Below the pieces are notes generated by a model. The model was not told the DNA's origin. It searched no databases and saw only the letters and a program-made list of their open reading frames with translations. DNA of 5,087 nucleotides from Melioribacteraceae bacterium. Lineage in GTDB: Bacteria > Bacteroidota > Ignavibacteria > Ignavibacteriales > Melioribacteraceae. The DNA is taken from NCBI GenBank assembly GCA_015486905.1, contig WFQV01000331.1:1-5087 (forward strand). The letters are read 5' to 3'. Below, one piece after another: positions 1 through 5,087 of this stretch (position 1 is its first letter; each line of letters starts with the position of its first letter). The position numbers and the translations under genes are program-made.

Positions 1-2
1 AT

Positions 3-74
3 CTAAAAAGTGGCATTGGCAAAGAATTCCTCAAATCTCTTAATACTCAAATAGATTTAGATTCTCTTAATTAA
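3..74 (+). CDS. Possible C-terminal end of a plus-strand gene (partial, unidentified)
   Basis: The third plus-strand frame is open from the left edge to a TAA at 72-74 and gives 23 codons. It begins LKSGIGKEFLK and ends DLDSLN, a plausible mixed polar and hydrophobic C-terminus. The best support is context: a strong plus-strand intrinsic terminator lies 77 nt downstream, which implies a transcript arriving from the left. The fragment is too short to assign to a family. A second plus frame also stays open, to a TAA at 41-43, so the frame choice is tentative. It would be convergent with the GH13 gene. Confidence 0.35.
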   Translation, partial: LKSGIGKEFLKSLNTQIDLDSLN

Positions 75-103
75 TGAAATATTTCAGCAATGCTTTTCGT
101 CGT

Positions 104-148
104 GCCGGTTCGAGCCTGCCTGCCGGTAGGCAGGTCCGGCCTTCGGTA
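104..148 (+). pseudogene. tRNA-like 3' end (T-arm plus acceptor strand) without a 5' half
   Basis: GCCGG at 104-108 and CCGGC at 136-140 are perfectly complementary. If the palindrome at 115-134 is removed, they enclose TTCGAGT, a canonical seven-base T-loop (TTCRANY). The next seven bases, CTTCGGT at 141-147, and A148 would be the 3' acceptor strand and discriminator base. No CCA is encoded; the sequence continues CA. The matching 5' acceptor strand would be ACCGAAG, and it does not occur in 1-100. I also see no D-arm or anticodon arm there, only AT-rich sequence. I therefore read this as a 3' tRNA remnant, not a functional gene. A chance T-arm look-alike is possible. Confidence 0.4.
115..134. 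repeat. 20-bp near-perfect palindrome (CCTGCCTGCC/GGTAGGCAGG)
   Basis: The left arm CCTGCCTGCC at 115-124 and right arm GGTAGGCAGG at 125-134 are inverted repeats, with a single mismatch at 127 that would be a G-U pair in RNA. There is no spacer, so an RNA hairpin would lose its central pairs to the loop. It is markedly GC-rich against AT-rich surroundings. From memory, palindromes of this CCTGCCTRCC type recur in Bacteroidota and related genomes, often near tRNA ends; I could not verify this. It sits inside the T-loop of the tRNA-like fragment. Confidence 0.7.
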
Positions 149-150
149 CA

Positions 151-181
151 AACTCGGGAGAAATATCTCCCGAGTTTTTTT
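151..181 (+). terminator. Rho-independent terminator (plus strand)
   Basis: An 11-bp perfect stem, AACTCGGGAGA (151-161) with TCTCCCGAGTT (166-176), encloses the 4-nt loop AATA. A run of seven T (175-181) follows on the plus strand. This is a textbook intrinsic terminator for transcription from the left, meaning the possible gene ending at 74 or an ancestral tRNA whose 3' end lies 2 nt upstream. On the minus strand only three T follow the stem, so it would end GH13 transcripts weakly at best, although the hairpin itself would form in both directions. Confidence 0.88.
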
Positions 182-207
182 ATTTTAAAAAGTCTTTGAA
201 CAATTGA

Positions 208-3200
208 TTATTTAACCCTTTGATCAAATTTCATTTTAAGAGACGTACGAAACTTAGTCCACTTGTAACCCGAATTAACCGAAAGTTGTTTTAAGTCCTT
301 AATTACCAAATGTTTTGCCCTCAACAAAGCAATAAACCTATTTTGTTTTTTAGCTCTGGCACTAAGATCGTTTAGCTCACAAATATCCTCAAGTAAAGAA
401 ATTGTGAAGAGCCAATCGACTAAATCCTCAAAATTTTCTTTACTGTAATACTCCACGCTCCGATAAACATGTAACGATATTAACTCTTGTACCAATGGGA
501 TATTAAGCAATTCGTAAAACGCTTTGAAAATTGATTTTGCTTTAGCTCTTTTGAACTTACCGTTTTGTAAATTTACAAATTCATACTTGGCGAGTTCATT
601 GAAATTGAATTTCACTTCATTCATTATTTTCAAGAGTGTTTTTTCAAAACAGATACTCCCTTCACCGAGACCGGAAGTTTTCAAAACATCGTCGATTTTC
701 TCATCAAGCAATAAATCATCTACGGCATTATCTCCAATCAAATCCTTTAACGCATTTAATACAAATTCAATCAACAGAATATTAAGATTTTCTTTGTAAT
801 TGTTTTTTAAAGAAATTTTAATCGAATGTTCAACATTCGAAAGTGCGATATCATTTAAATGTTTAGGTAAATTTTTTAATCTTAAATTTAATTCCGATGC
901 GGAGTCAATCCTTTTTTCAAACCGTTTAAGAATATCGTCCGATATAAAATTATTATTAAGGAAAGAATTAACGCCGCCAAAGAATTCTCTTGCATTTTCC
1001 ATTACCCACGTTCTGTATTTGAAGGATTTGTCATTCTCTTCATAAGATGCTTTAACATATTTACCGAATGTTTCCTTGTTAAAAATTTTGAGGAATGAAT
1101 AATGAACCGGTTCCAAATCCAATAATAATAGGGCTTTCTCGATGCTGTCTGTTCCCCGCCCTTGAAGCTGATCGAACAAGCGGCGGTAAGAACCGGTGGA
1201 ATCGTAAACTTCCCGAAAGCCGTAAAAAACATAGTATTGAAAGCCATCGAGCCAAAAAACAAAGCCATCACAACAAATATCCTCACCATGGAAAATAAAT
1301 TCTTTATTGGTAGTTAATTCCCTTGCGATGTAAAAGTAATCACTCCCCGGTAATATTTCCAGTTCATCCCAAATATTAACTGTCTTAAGTTCATTACCAT
1401 TTTCTTTAATTAATTTAGGAGTTGATTGCTTAATATGACCGTAAGCCCTATCATATTTGTTGTTGTAAACAACGAGAACCTTTTCGTGCCCGAATTTATT
1501 GGTGAAAGCAAATACGTTCTCATTAATTGCACCGTAGTCATCCACAAAGTCGTAGAGCCAAAAATTTTTAACTTCGCTGAACAAATATCTTTTGGCAAGC
1601 AAAGGGAAAATCTCTCGTTGGTGCCTTTCAATTAGCCATTGATTTGGCTGTTCATCGTAATAAGCACGCTTGTATTCCATTCCGTACTTTTCGGTAAAGC
1701 CTTCAATCTGTCCATGGGCAAACATCGGTAAGCCGGGCAGAGTAGCCAACAGAAGGCACACACCAAAATATTTATCCCCCGTACCGAATTGTTTAATAGC
1801 AGTTTCTTCGTCGGGGTTACTCATAAAATTAACGTAACGTTTTAATATTTCGGGGTCAAATTCCAACGTGTTTGTAATCAAATCCCGGTACTTTTCGTTT
1901 TCCTCGTTCATCATCATGTGCATAAAAGCGCTATTGTAAACGCGGTGCATCCCGAGTGTACGCACGAAATAACCTTCCATTAACCAGAAGGCTTCGGCAA
2001 GCAAAAGAGTATCCGGCTTTTCATGATTTATTCTGTCAACAACTTCGCGCCAAAATTCTTTTGGAAACAATTTTTCAAACTCCTCCTTTGCCATCGCGAA
2101 TTCTGAGCGAGAGGGGATGTCCCCGCCCGAACCGGGCTCTGGATACCAAAGTCTGCGGAAGTGCCTTTTGGCAAGCGTCATTGCGGCATCGAAGCGAATA
2201 ATCGAGAACCTCTCAGCCACATCAAAAATCTTTTGAATTACCGCTTCACGCACTTCGGCTTTAATCATATCCAATTGTGCCGTGTCGTTCCACGGCATAT
2301 TTGTTCCGTCGTTGCCGTGGTAAATAAATCTCGTTTCGTTCGTTTTGGTATTTCTCCAACGGAAAACGACAGCGGCGTCGGTCTTTGAATAATATCCGTC
2401 TTCAATTTTAATTTCCACATCCGTATTGTCAGAAAGATTCGGACCATTAAACGTGTACGAAGGATAAGGTGAATTTCCCCTTTGAATAAAGTAATCGGGA
2501 TGGTTGATTACCCAATCCGAATAAATTCCGGTATGATTCGGCACCATATCGCTTGCGAGCCTTATTCCTCTTGCCTTTGCACGGTTGTCCAAATTCCGAA
2601 AAGCTTTCTCCCCGCCAAGTTCTTCGGCAATTGTGTAATCGTACAAAGAATAAGCGGAAGCCACTGCGTCGATGTTGCCGGTCAGATGTTTTATTTTTTT
2701 AGATGCGGGGCTACGCTCCCAAATTCCGATGAGCCACAATGCGTTAATGTTCCGCGAAGCAAGCAAATCAAGTTCTTCGTTCGGAATTTGGTCGAGATGT
2801 TTAATTTCTCTTTTGTATTTCTTGGAAAGCTGGTCTAACCACACAAAAGCATTCTTGGCAATTAAAACTACATTCGGCATCCAATTAACATCGGGGGTGA
2901 ACCTTTCATCTTGCAAATATTCCTTTGCCGTTTCCTTTGTGCTTTCCTCCGAATCTTTTGCTTTTCTATATTGCGGCACAACCGTAGGTGCATGCCCGCC
3001 CGGGGTGAATCCGAATAGTTTTGCTTCTTCTTTAAAAATATCCTTCACACCCAAAATTCGAGCCGTGAATTTATTGCCTAAAATAAATTTCCAATTACTC
3101 TCAATGTAATCAAGCTGTTTTAGCAAATCGTGGGGGTATTTAATAAAAGGCATCTTTAAGAAGGTAAGCAAGTCAAAAAGTTCCGTACCGAGGCGCCTTT

Positions 3201-3765
3201 CATTTTCAAAAAATTTTTGCAAAGTTAAGATTGCTTTTTTGTAGTTGTCTTTCTCCGACAAATAATCTTCGTCAAAAAGGTCTTGAACTTTTTTGGAAGC
3301 CGGATTAAAATTAGCCAAATAAAGAAGAATCATCTCCTCTGTGGAAATTTCAATGTTGGATTTATTGTCCATATAATTTGACAAATACTCTTCCACCGTT
3401 TGTCTTCCAAGGTAAACGTTTAACGGAGGGAAGTTGGAATTAAAATCGACCAAGAGACTCTTGAACTTTTCTTCCGAAAGATTTGATTTTAAATTTTCAA
3501 CTGCCATTAAGATTGCTCGAGGGTTAATTTTTTCATCGTATTGCCGAATAACATAGTGAATTATTTCGTCCAAAAGTCCCAAAGCGTTTAATTCACCGAC
3601 AGTGATTTTTTTACTTTCTTCTCTAACGGAATTTAATTGATGTGTTAATTTTCTAACGGCATTAATATCACTAAAAATTATCCCGCCTCTTAAAGAAAAG
3701 AGTTCTGCATTAAGTTTGAATTTGTCTCTTATATTTTTTGCAATATGAAATTCGTATTTAATCAA
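208..3765 (-). CDS. GH13 alpha-amylase-family protein with long N- and C-terminal helical extensions
   Basis: This 1185-residue protein carries one GH13 (beta/alpha)8 catalytic domain at about residues 295-735. Visible motifs in order are DMVPNH at 406-411 (region I), a W-N-D-T-A-Q-L-D strip at 492-499, RFDAAM at 524-529 (region II, nucleophile D526, R524), LLLAEAF at 587-593 (region III, acid/base E591), and NFMSNPDEE at 646-654 (region IV, D652). All three catalytic carboxylates are therefore present, but the usual His of region IV (NHD) is replaced by Pro (NPD). A beta-rich segment at about 745-850 resembles the C-terminal sandwich of GH13 enzymes. Residues 1-290 and about 855-1185 look largely helical and match no domain I recognise. 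There is no signal peptide or membrane segment, so it probably acts in the cytoplasm on glycogen or maltodextrin, either as a hydrolase or as a transglycosylase. GH13 enzymes are usually 450-750 residues, so this one is unusually long. The start is TTG at 3765-3763: a minus-strand TGA at 3795-3793 closes the frame upstream, and the first internal Met is residue 87. The stop is TAA. Confidence 0.93.
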   Translation of the reverse strand: MIKYEFHIAKNIRDKFKLNAELFSLRGGIIFSDINAVRKLTHQLNSVREESKKITVGELNALGLLDEIIHYVIRQYDEKINPRAILMAVENLKSNLSEEKFKSLLVDFNSNFPPLNVYLGRQTVEEYLSNYMDNKSNIEISTEEMILLYLANFNPASKKVQDLFDEDYLSEKDNYKKAILTLQKFFENERRLGTELFDLLTFLKMPFIKYPHDLLKQLDYIESNWKFILGNKFTARILGVKDIFKEEAKLFGFTPGGHAPTVVPQYRKAKDSEESTKETAKEYLQDERFTPDVNWMPNVVLIAKNAFVWLDQLSKKYKREIKHLDQIPNEELDLLASRNINALWLIGIWERSPASKKIKHLTGNIDAVASAYSLYDYTIAEELGGEKAFRNLDNRAKARGIRLASDMVPNHTGIYSDWVINHPDYFIQRGNSPYPSYTFNGPNLSDNTDVEIKIEDGYYSKTDAAVVFRWRNTKTNETRFIYHGNDGTNMPWNDTAQLDMIKAEVREAVIQKIFDVAERFSIIRFDAAMTLAKRHFRRLWYPEPGSGGDIPSRSEFAMAKEEFEKLFPKEFWREVVDRINHEKPDTLLLAEAFWLMEGYFVRTLGMHRVYNSAFMHMMMNEENEKYRDLITNTLEFDPEILKRYVNFMSNPDEETAIKQFGTGDKYFGVCLLLATLPGLPMFAHGQIEGFTEKYGMEYKRAYYDEQPNQWLIERHQREIFPLLAKRYLFSEVKNFWLYDFVDDYGAINENVFAFTNKFGHEKVLVVYNNKYDRAYGHIKQSTPKLIKENGNELKTVNIWDELEILPGSDYFYIARELTTNKEFIFHGEDICCDGFVFWLDGFQYYVFYGFREVYDSTGSYRRLFDQLQGRGTDSIEKALLLLDLEPVHYSFLKIFNKETFGKYVKASYEENDKSFKYRTWVMENAREFFGGVNSFLNNNFISDDILKRFEKRIDSASELNLRLKNLPKHLNDIALSNVEHSIKISLKNNYKENLNILLIEFVLNALKDLIGDNAVDDLLLDEKIDDVLKTSGLGEGSICFEKTLLKIMNEVKFNFNELAKYEFVNLQNGKFKRAKAKSIFKAFYELLNIPLVQELISLHVYRSVEYYSKENFEDLVDWLFTISLLEDICELNDLSARAKKQNRFIALLRAKHLVIKDLKQLSVNSGYKWTKFRTSLKMKFDQRVK

Positions 3766-3776
3766 ATTACCTGCCC
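3763..3776 (-). promoter_or_regulatory. Weak ribosome binding site and TTG start of the GH13 gene
   Basis: On the minus strand the start region reads GGGCAGGTAAT and then TTG. The AGG core at 3772-3770 lies only 4 nt before the start codon, so any Shine-Dalgarno pairing is weak. Between the in-frame TGA at 3795-3793 and this TTG there is no ATG or GTG. TTG is therefore the only conventional start that keeps the full N-terminal domain. Confidence 0.45.
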
Positions 3777-3808
3777 GGTAAGTTTCTAAAAATCAAAAAT
3801 TTATTTTT

Positions 3809-3816
3809 CAAATATA
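3809..3816 (-). promoter_or_regulatory. Candidate Bacteroidota-type -7 promoter element for the GH13 gene
   Basis: The minus strand reads TATATTTG from 3816 to 3809. This matches TAnnTTTG, the -7 element used by the primary sigma factor of Bacteroidota. Transcription would start near 3803, giving a 5' leader of roughly 37 nt. I see no clear TTG-type -33 element at the expected distance, and the surroundings are AT-rich enough for a chance match. Confidence 0.4.
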
Positions 3817-3868
3817 ATGAATAAAATTTGCTTGGCATTTATGGGTGCTTCTCTAAATCGGATTCGGA

Positions 3869-3900
3869 ATTCGTAATTTGAATATTCGTCAGTCGTAATT
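3869..3900. repeat. ATTCGTAATT / TCGTAATT repeats, first cluster
   Basis: ATTCGTAATT occurs at 3869-3878 and TCGTAATT again at 3893-3900. The 14-mer CGTCAGTCGTAATT (3887-3900) recurs with one mismatch as CGTCATTCGTAATT at 4090-4103, about 200 nt away. This looks like a degenerate dispersed word, not a strict tandem repeat. Confidence 0.6.
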
Positions 3901-3961
3901 CATTCGGTCTTTGTTTAGAGGTTTAGTTCGCCTTCGGCGGTTTAGATGTGCAAAGGGACAA

Positions 3962-3993
3962 ATGGATAATTGGATGAATGGATGGGTGGATGG
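3962..3993. repeat. Four-copy 8-nt tandem repeat (NTGGATRR)
   Basis: Four consecutive octamers, ATGGATAA, TTGGATGA, ATGGATGG and GTGGATGG, keep TGGAT in exact 8-nt phase (GGAT at 3964, 3972, 3980 and 3988). The first base and the last two vary. An 8-nt period is not a codon multiple, which fits non-coding DNA. Confidence 0.75.
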
Positions 3994-4014
3994 CAGATAA
4001 CAGAGAATAGAAAA

Positions 4015-4049
4015 TTTTTAATCTTCATTTTTAATCCTTCATTTTTAAT
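4015..4049. repeat. TTTTTAAT repeat, three copies with CTTCA spacers
   Basis: TTTTTAAT occurs at 4015-4022, 4028-4035 and 4042-4049. The first two copies are followed by CTTCA and CCTTCA, giving periods of 13 and 14 nt. The unit is low in complexity but the spacers are conserved, which suggests duplication more than AT bias. Confidence 0.6.
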
Positions 4050-4089
4050 TGAATAAATCCGTGTTCTATCAAATCAGCACCCCATTACT

Positions 4090-4103
4090 CGTCATTCGTA
4101 ATT
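4090..4103. repeat. ATTCGTAATT repeat, second cluster
   Basis: CGTCATTCGTAATT matches 3887-3900 at 13 of 14 positions, and its ATTCGTAATT core is identical to 3869-3878. It lies 16 nt upstream of the first 34-nt repeat copy. Confidence 0.55.
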
Positions 4104-4119
4104 CTGTTGTTCTTAGTCC

Positions 4120-4153
4120 GTAGTTGAATAAAATTCGCGTATTCGCGGCTTTT
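4120..4153. repeat. 34-nt direct repeat, copy A (CGCGAAT form)
   Basis: This copy matches copy B at 4247-4280 at 31 of 34 positions. Its core is a tandem pair of octamers, ATTCGCGT and ATTCGCGG (4133-4148), preceded by GTAGTTGAATAAA and followed by CTTTT. On the minus strand the core reads CCGCGAAT ACGCGAAT. It belongs to the CACGAAT type of intergenic repeat, which I recall from many bacterial phyla. Confidence 0.8.
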
Positions 4154-4180
4154 TCAGATACAGGCTATTAAAACAGACCT

Positions 4181-4215
4181 TACGCTCTTTGCGAAATTCC
4201 TTTGCGCCCTCTGCG
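4181..4215. repeat. TTTGCG / CTCTGCG repeat cluster
   Basis: The strand reads CTCTTTGCG (4185-4193), then CCTTTGCG (4199-4206), then CTCTGCG (4209-4215). These are three degenerate copies of a YTYTGCG word at irregular spacing. On the minus strand this is the CGCAGAG / CGCAAAG type of intergenic repeat that I recall from many bacterial genomes. It lies between the two copies of the 34-nt repeat. Confidence 0.6.
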
Positions 4216-4246
4216 TGGGAAAATATGTTTTTTTTTGCAGACGTTT

Positions 4247-4280
4247 GTAGTTGAATAAAATTCGTGCATTCGTGGCTTTT
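4247..4280. repeat. 34-nt direct repeat, copy B (CACGAAT form)
   Basis: This is the second copy of the 34-nt repeat, with the octamer pair ATTCGTGC and ATTCGTGG. It differs from copy A at three positions, all C/T transitions. Two of these are the same change made in both octamers (CG to TG). The copies lie 127 nt apart start to start, in the same orientation. Confidence 0.8.
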
Positions 4281-4293
4281 ACGGAGGCTGGTA

Positions 4294-4328
4294 ACTTACG
4301 ACTTAAGACTCGTCACTTAAGACTTAAA
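4294..4328. repeat. Five-copy 7-nt tandem repeat (ACTTAAG) abutting the kup stop codon
   Basis: Five phased heptamers are visible: ACTTACG, ACTTAAG, ACTCGTC, ACTTAAG and ACTTAAA. The 10-mer ACTTAAGACT is exactly repeated at 4301-4310 and 4315-4324. The last unit ends at 4328, directly next to the kup stop (TAG on the minus strand, 4331-4329), so the array begins with the first base of the kup 3' region. CTTAAG is itself palindromic, which allows weak pairing between copies, but no T-run follows. Confidence 0.75.
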
Positions 4329-5087
4329 CTAAATTTCTATTCTCGTTACAACACCGTGGAGTTTATTGTAGGGTAAATCGTAGTAATGAATAAAGGGCGG
4401 AGTAATTTTCTTTAAGAAAGCGTAGAGCTTTTTAAGAGGATGTTTCGCAATAATATCGTCCACACCGTAGAAAATTATTTTTTCTTCAATGCCGTTCTCT
4501 TCAAGGACATCATGAATATTAATTATCTCCATATAACCTTTTTCGACCTTCACTCCCGACAATCCCTCGGCAATATTGTCAACCTTCTCAACTCTTACGC
4601 CGTAAGGCTCGTCCATTGTTGCAATGGAAACCAAAATATTCTTCTCGTAAATTATGTTGCTTCTAATAATACAATGTACAATGTAAGGGGGAATCTGTTT
4701 AAAACTGCGAGTAAAGAATAATGCCGAGCCGCTAATGTTCTTTCCCAATTTGTAAATTTGTTTGAAGCTGAATAAAAACGTTTCCGCAGGTAAAGCGCGA
4801 AATGCCTTGTGCATCGATTTGTTACCGCTTAACCAGAGAAGAATTACAAATAAAGGAATGGAAGCAATTACTAACGACCAATACCCGCCGTGAGGGATTT
4901 TCTCAAAGACAGCTAACAAAAATAAGACATCGGTAAAAAGCACAAAGATAGCGGTTAACATCTTTAATGGCTTTTTCTGAATCTTAAAAATCCAGATCAT
5001 AAATGTAGCGCTAATCGTCATCGTAGCGGTTACCGCCAAACCGTAAGCCGCTGCAAGGTTATCCGATTTCTTAAATAGGAAAACCAT
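4329..5087 (-). CDS. kup: Kup-type potassium uptake protein, C-terminal part (5' end beyond the window)
   Basis: The visible 252 residues are the C-terminal part of an inner-membrane K+ uptake protein of the KUP/HAK/KT family, which is thought to import K+ with H+. The family signature SDNLAAAYGLAVT is at residues 8-20. Hydrophobic segments lie at about 11-34, 41-61 and 67-87 and would be the last membrane helices, with KIPHGGYW at 63-70 in the loop before the last one. A hydrophilic cytoplasmic domain follows. It includes IPPYIVHCI (132-140) with EKNILVSI (148-155) and the family-type ending LPYNKLHGVVTRIEI, so the C-terminus is intact. Kup proteins are usually 620-680 residues, so about 400 lie past the right edge. 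The ATG at 5087-5085 is an internal Met that happens to fall at the edge, not the start. The stop is TAG. No promoter is visible here. Confidence 0.95.
   Translation of the reverse strand: MVFLFKKSDNLAAAYGLAVTATMTISATFMIWIFKIQKKPLKMLTAIFVLFTDVLFLLAVFEKIPHGGYWSLVIASIPLFVILLWLSGNKSMHKAFRALPAETFLFSFKQIYKLGKNISGSALFFTRSFKQIPPYIVHCIIRSNIIYEKNILVSIATMDEPYGVRVEKVDNIAEGLSGVKVEKGYMEIINIHDVLEENGIEEKIIFYGVDDIIAKHPLKKLYAFLKKITPPFIHYYDLPYNKLHGVVTRIEI

Larger units (their letters stand above)
3766..4328. other. Repeat-mosaic intergenic region between kup and the GH13 gene
   Basis: This 563-bp region contains no credible gene on either strand. It holds the GH13 promoter region on its left and then a patchwork of short repeats: ATTCGTAATT words, TGGAT octamers, TTTTTAAT blocks, a 34-nt direct repeat, TTTGCG words, and ACTTAAG heptamers that abut the kup stop. 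A small inverted repeat, CGCC-TTC-GGCG (3929-3939), lies between two copies of GGTTTAG (3920-3926 and 3939-3945). A run of nine T occupies 4228-4236. I see no convincing intrinsic terminator for kup: no GC-rich stem with a minus-strand T-run lies just below 4329. Confidence 0.8.

Noticed and set aside
1002..1289. A 95-codon minus-strand open frame in another frame
   Set aside because: It overlaps the GH13 gene on the same strand. The GH13 frame continues unbroken through it, so there is no sign of a frameshift or a second gene.
2482..2838. A 118-codon plus-strand open frame
   Set aside because: It is antisense to the region I part of the GH13 domain, which is firmly assigned by its motifs, and it has no supporting start signal.
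2672..3109. A 145-codon plus-strand open frame
   Set aside because: It lies wholly inside the GH13 gene on the opposite strand, its translation shows no domain, and it is low in charged motifs. It is an antisense shadow of the N-terminal and catalytic coding sequence.
3929..3939. CGCC-TTC-GGCG inverted repeat as a terminator
   Set aside because: The stem is only 4 bp and no T-run follows on either strand, so it is not a credible terminator.
4155..4280. A roughly 42-codon minus-strand open stretch through copy B of the 34-nt repeat and the TTTGCG words
   Set aside because: It reads as basic, repeat-derived residues, has no start codon or ribosome site, and ends at an unremarkable stop. The open frame is a by-product of the repeat sequence.
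4294..4328. CRISPR-like array
   Set aside because: The units are 7 nt and directly tandem, with no spacers and no cas genes nearby.
4440..4721. A 93-codon plus-strand open frame
   Set aside because: It is antisense to the conserved C-terminal domain of kup and carries no recognisable domain.
5085..5087. ATG at the right edge as the start of kup
   Set aside because: The encoded region begins in the middle of the conserved membrane domain, with about 400 family residues missing, so the gene continues beyond the window.

Overview
The window is AT-rich bacterial chromosomal DNA dominated by two minus-strand genes. The organism looks like a member of the Bacteroidota/Chlorobi/Ignavibacteria group. 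The reasons are a TAnnTTTG-type promoter element, a weak Shine-Dalgarno with a TTG start, and intergenic DNA rich in short degenerate repeats such as CACGAAT, ACTTAAG and TTTGCG. That placement is an inference, since no marker gene is present.

Layout from left to right. Positions 1-74 hold what may be the last 23 codons of a plus-strand gene. Positions 104-148 hold a tRNA-like 3' end whose T-loop appears to be split by a 20-bp palindrome, and a strong plus-strand intrinsic terminator follows at 151-181. Positions 208-3765 (minus) encode a 1185-residue cytoplasmic GH13 (alpha-amylase superfamily) protein. It has a complete set of catalytic acids between two large helical flanks of unknown function. 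Positions 3766-4328 are non-coding. They hold the GH13 promoter region and a patchwork of at least six unrelated short repeat families with periods of 7, 8 and 13-14 nt, plus a 34-nt direct repeat. Positions 4329-5087 (minus) encode the C-terminal 252 residues of a Kup-type potassium transporter, which runs off the right edge.

The two minus-strand genes are separated by 563 bp of repeat-rich DNA, so they are probably not an operon. GH13 action on alpha-glucan and potassium uptake have no evident functional link. The plus-strand terminator between position 74 and the GH13 stop fits convergent transcription at the left end.

I found no CRISPR array, phage gene, transposase or defence system. 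The most unusual signals are the palindrome-split T-arm and the repeat mosaic. In the mosaic, the two 34-nt copies differ only by transitions, two of which change both internal octamers in the same way.
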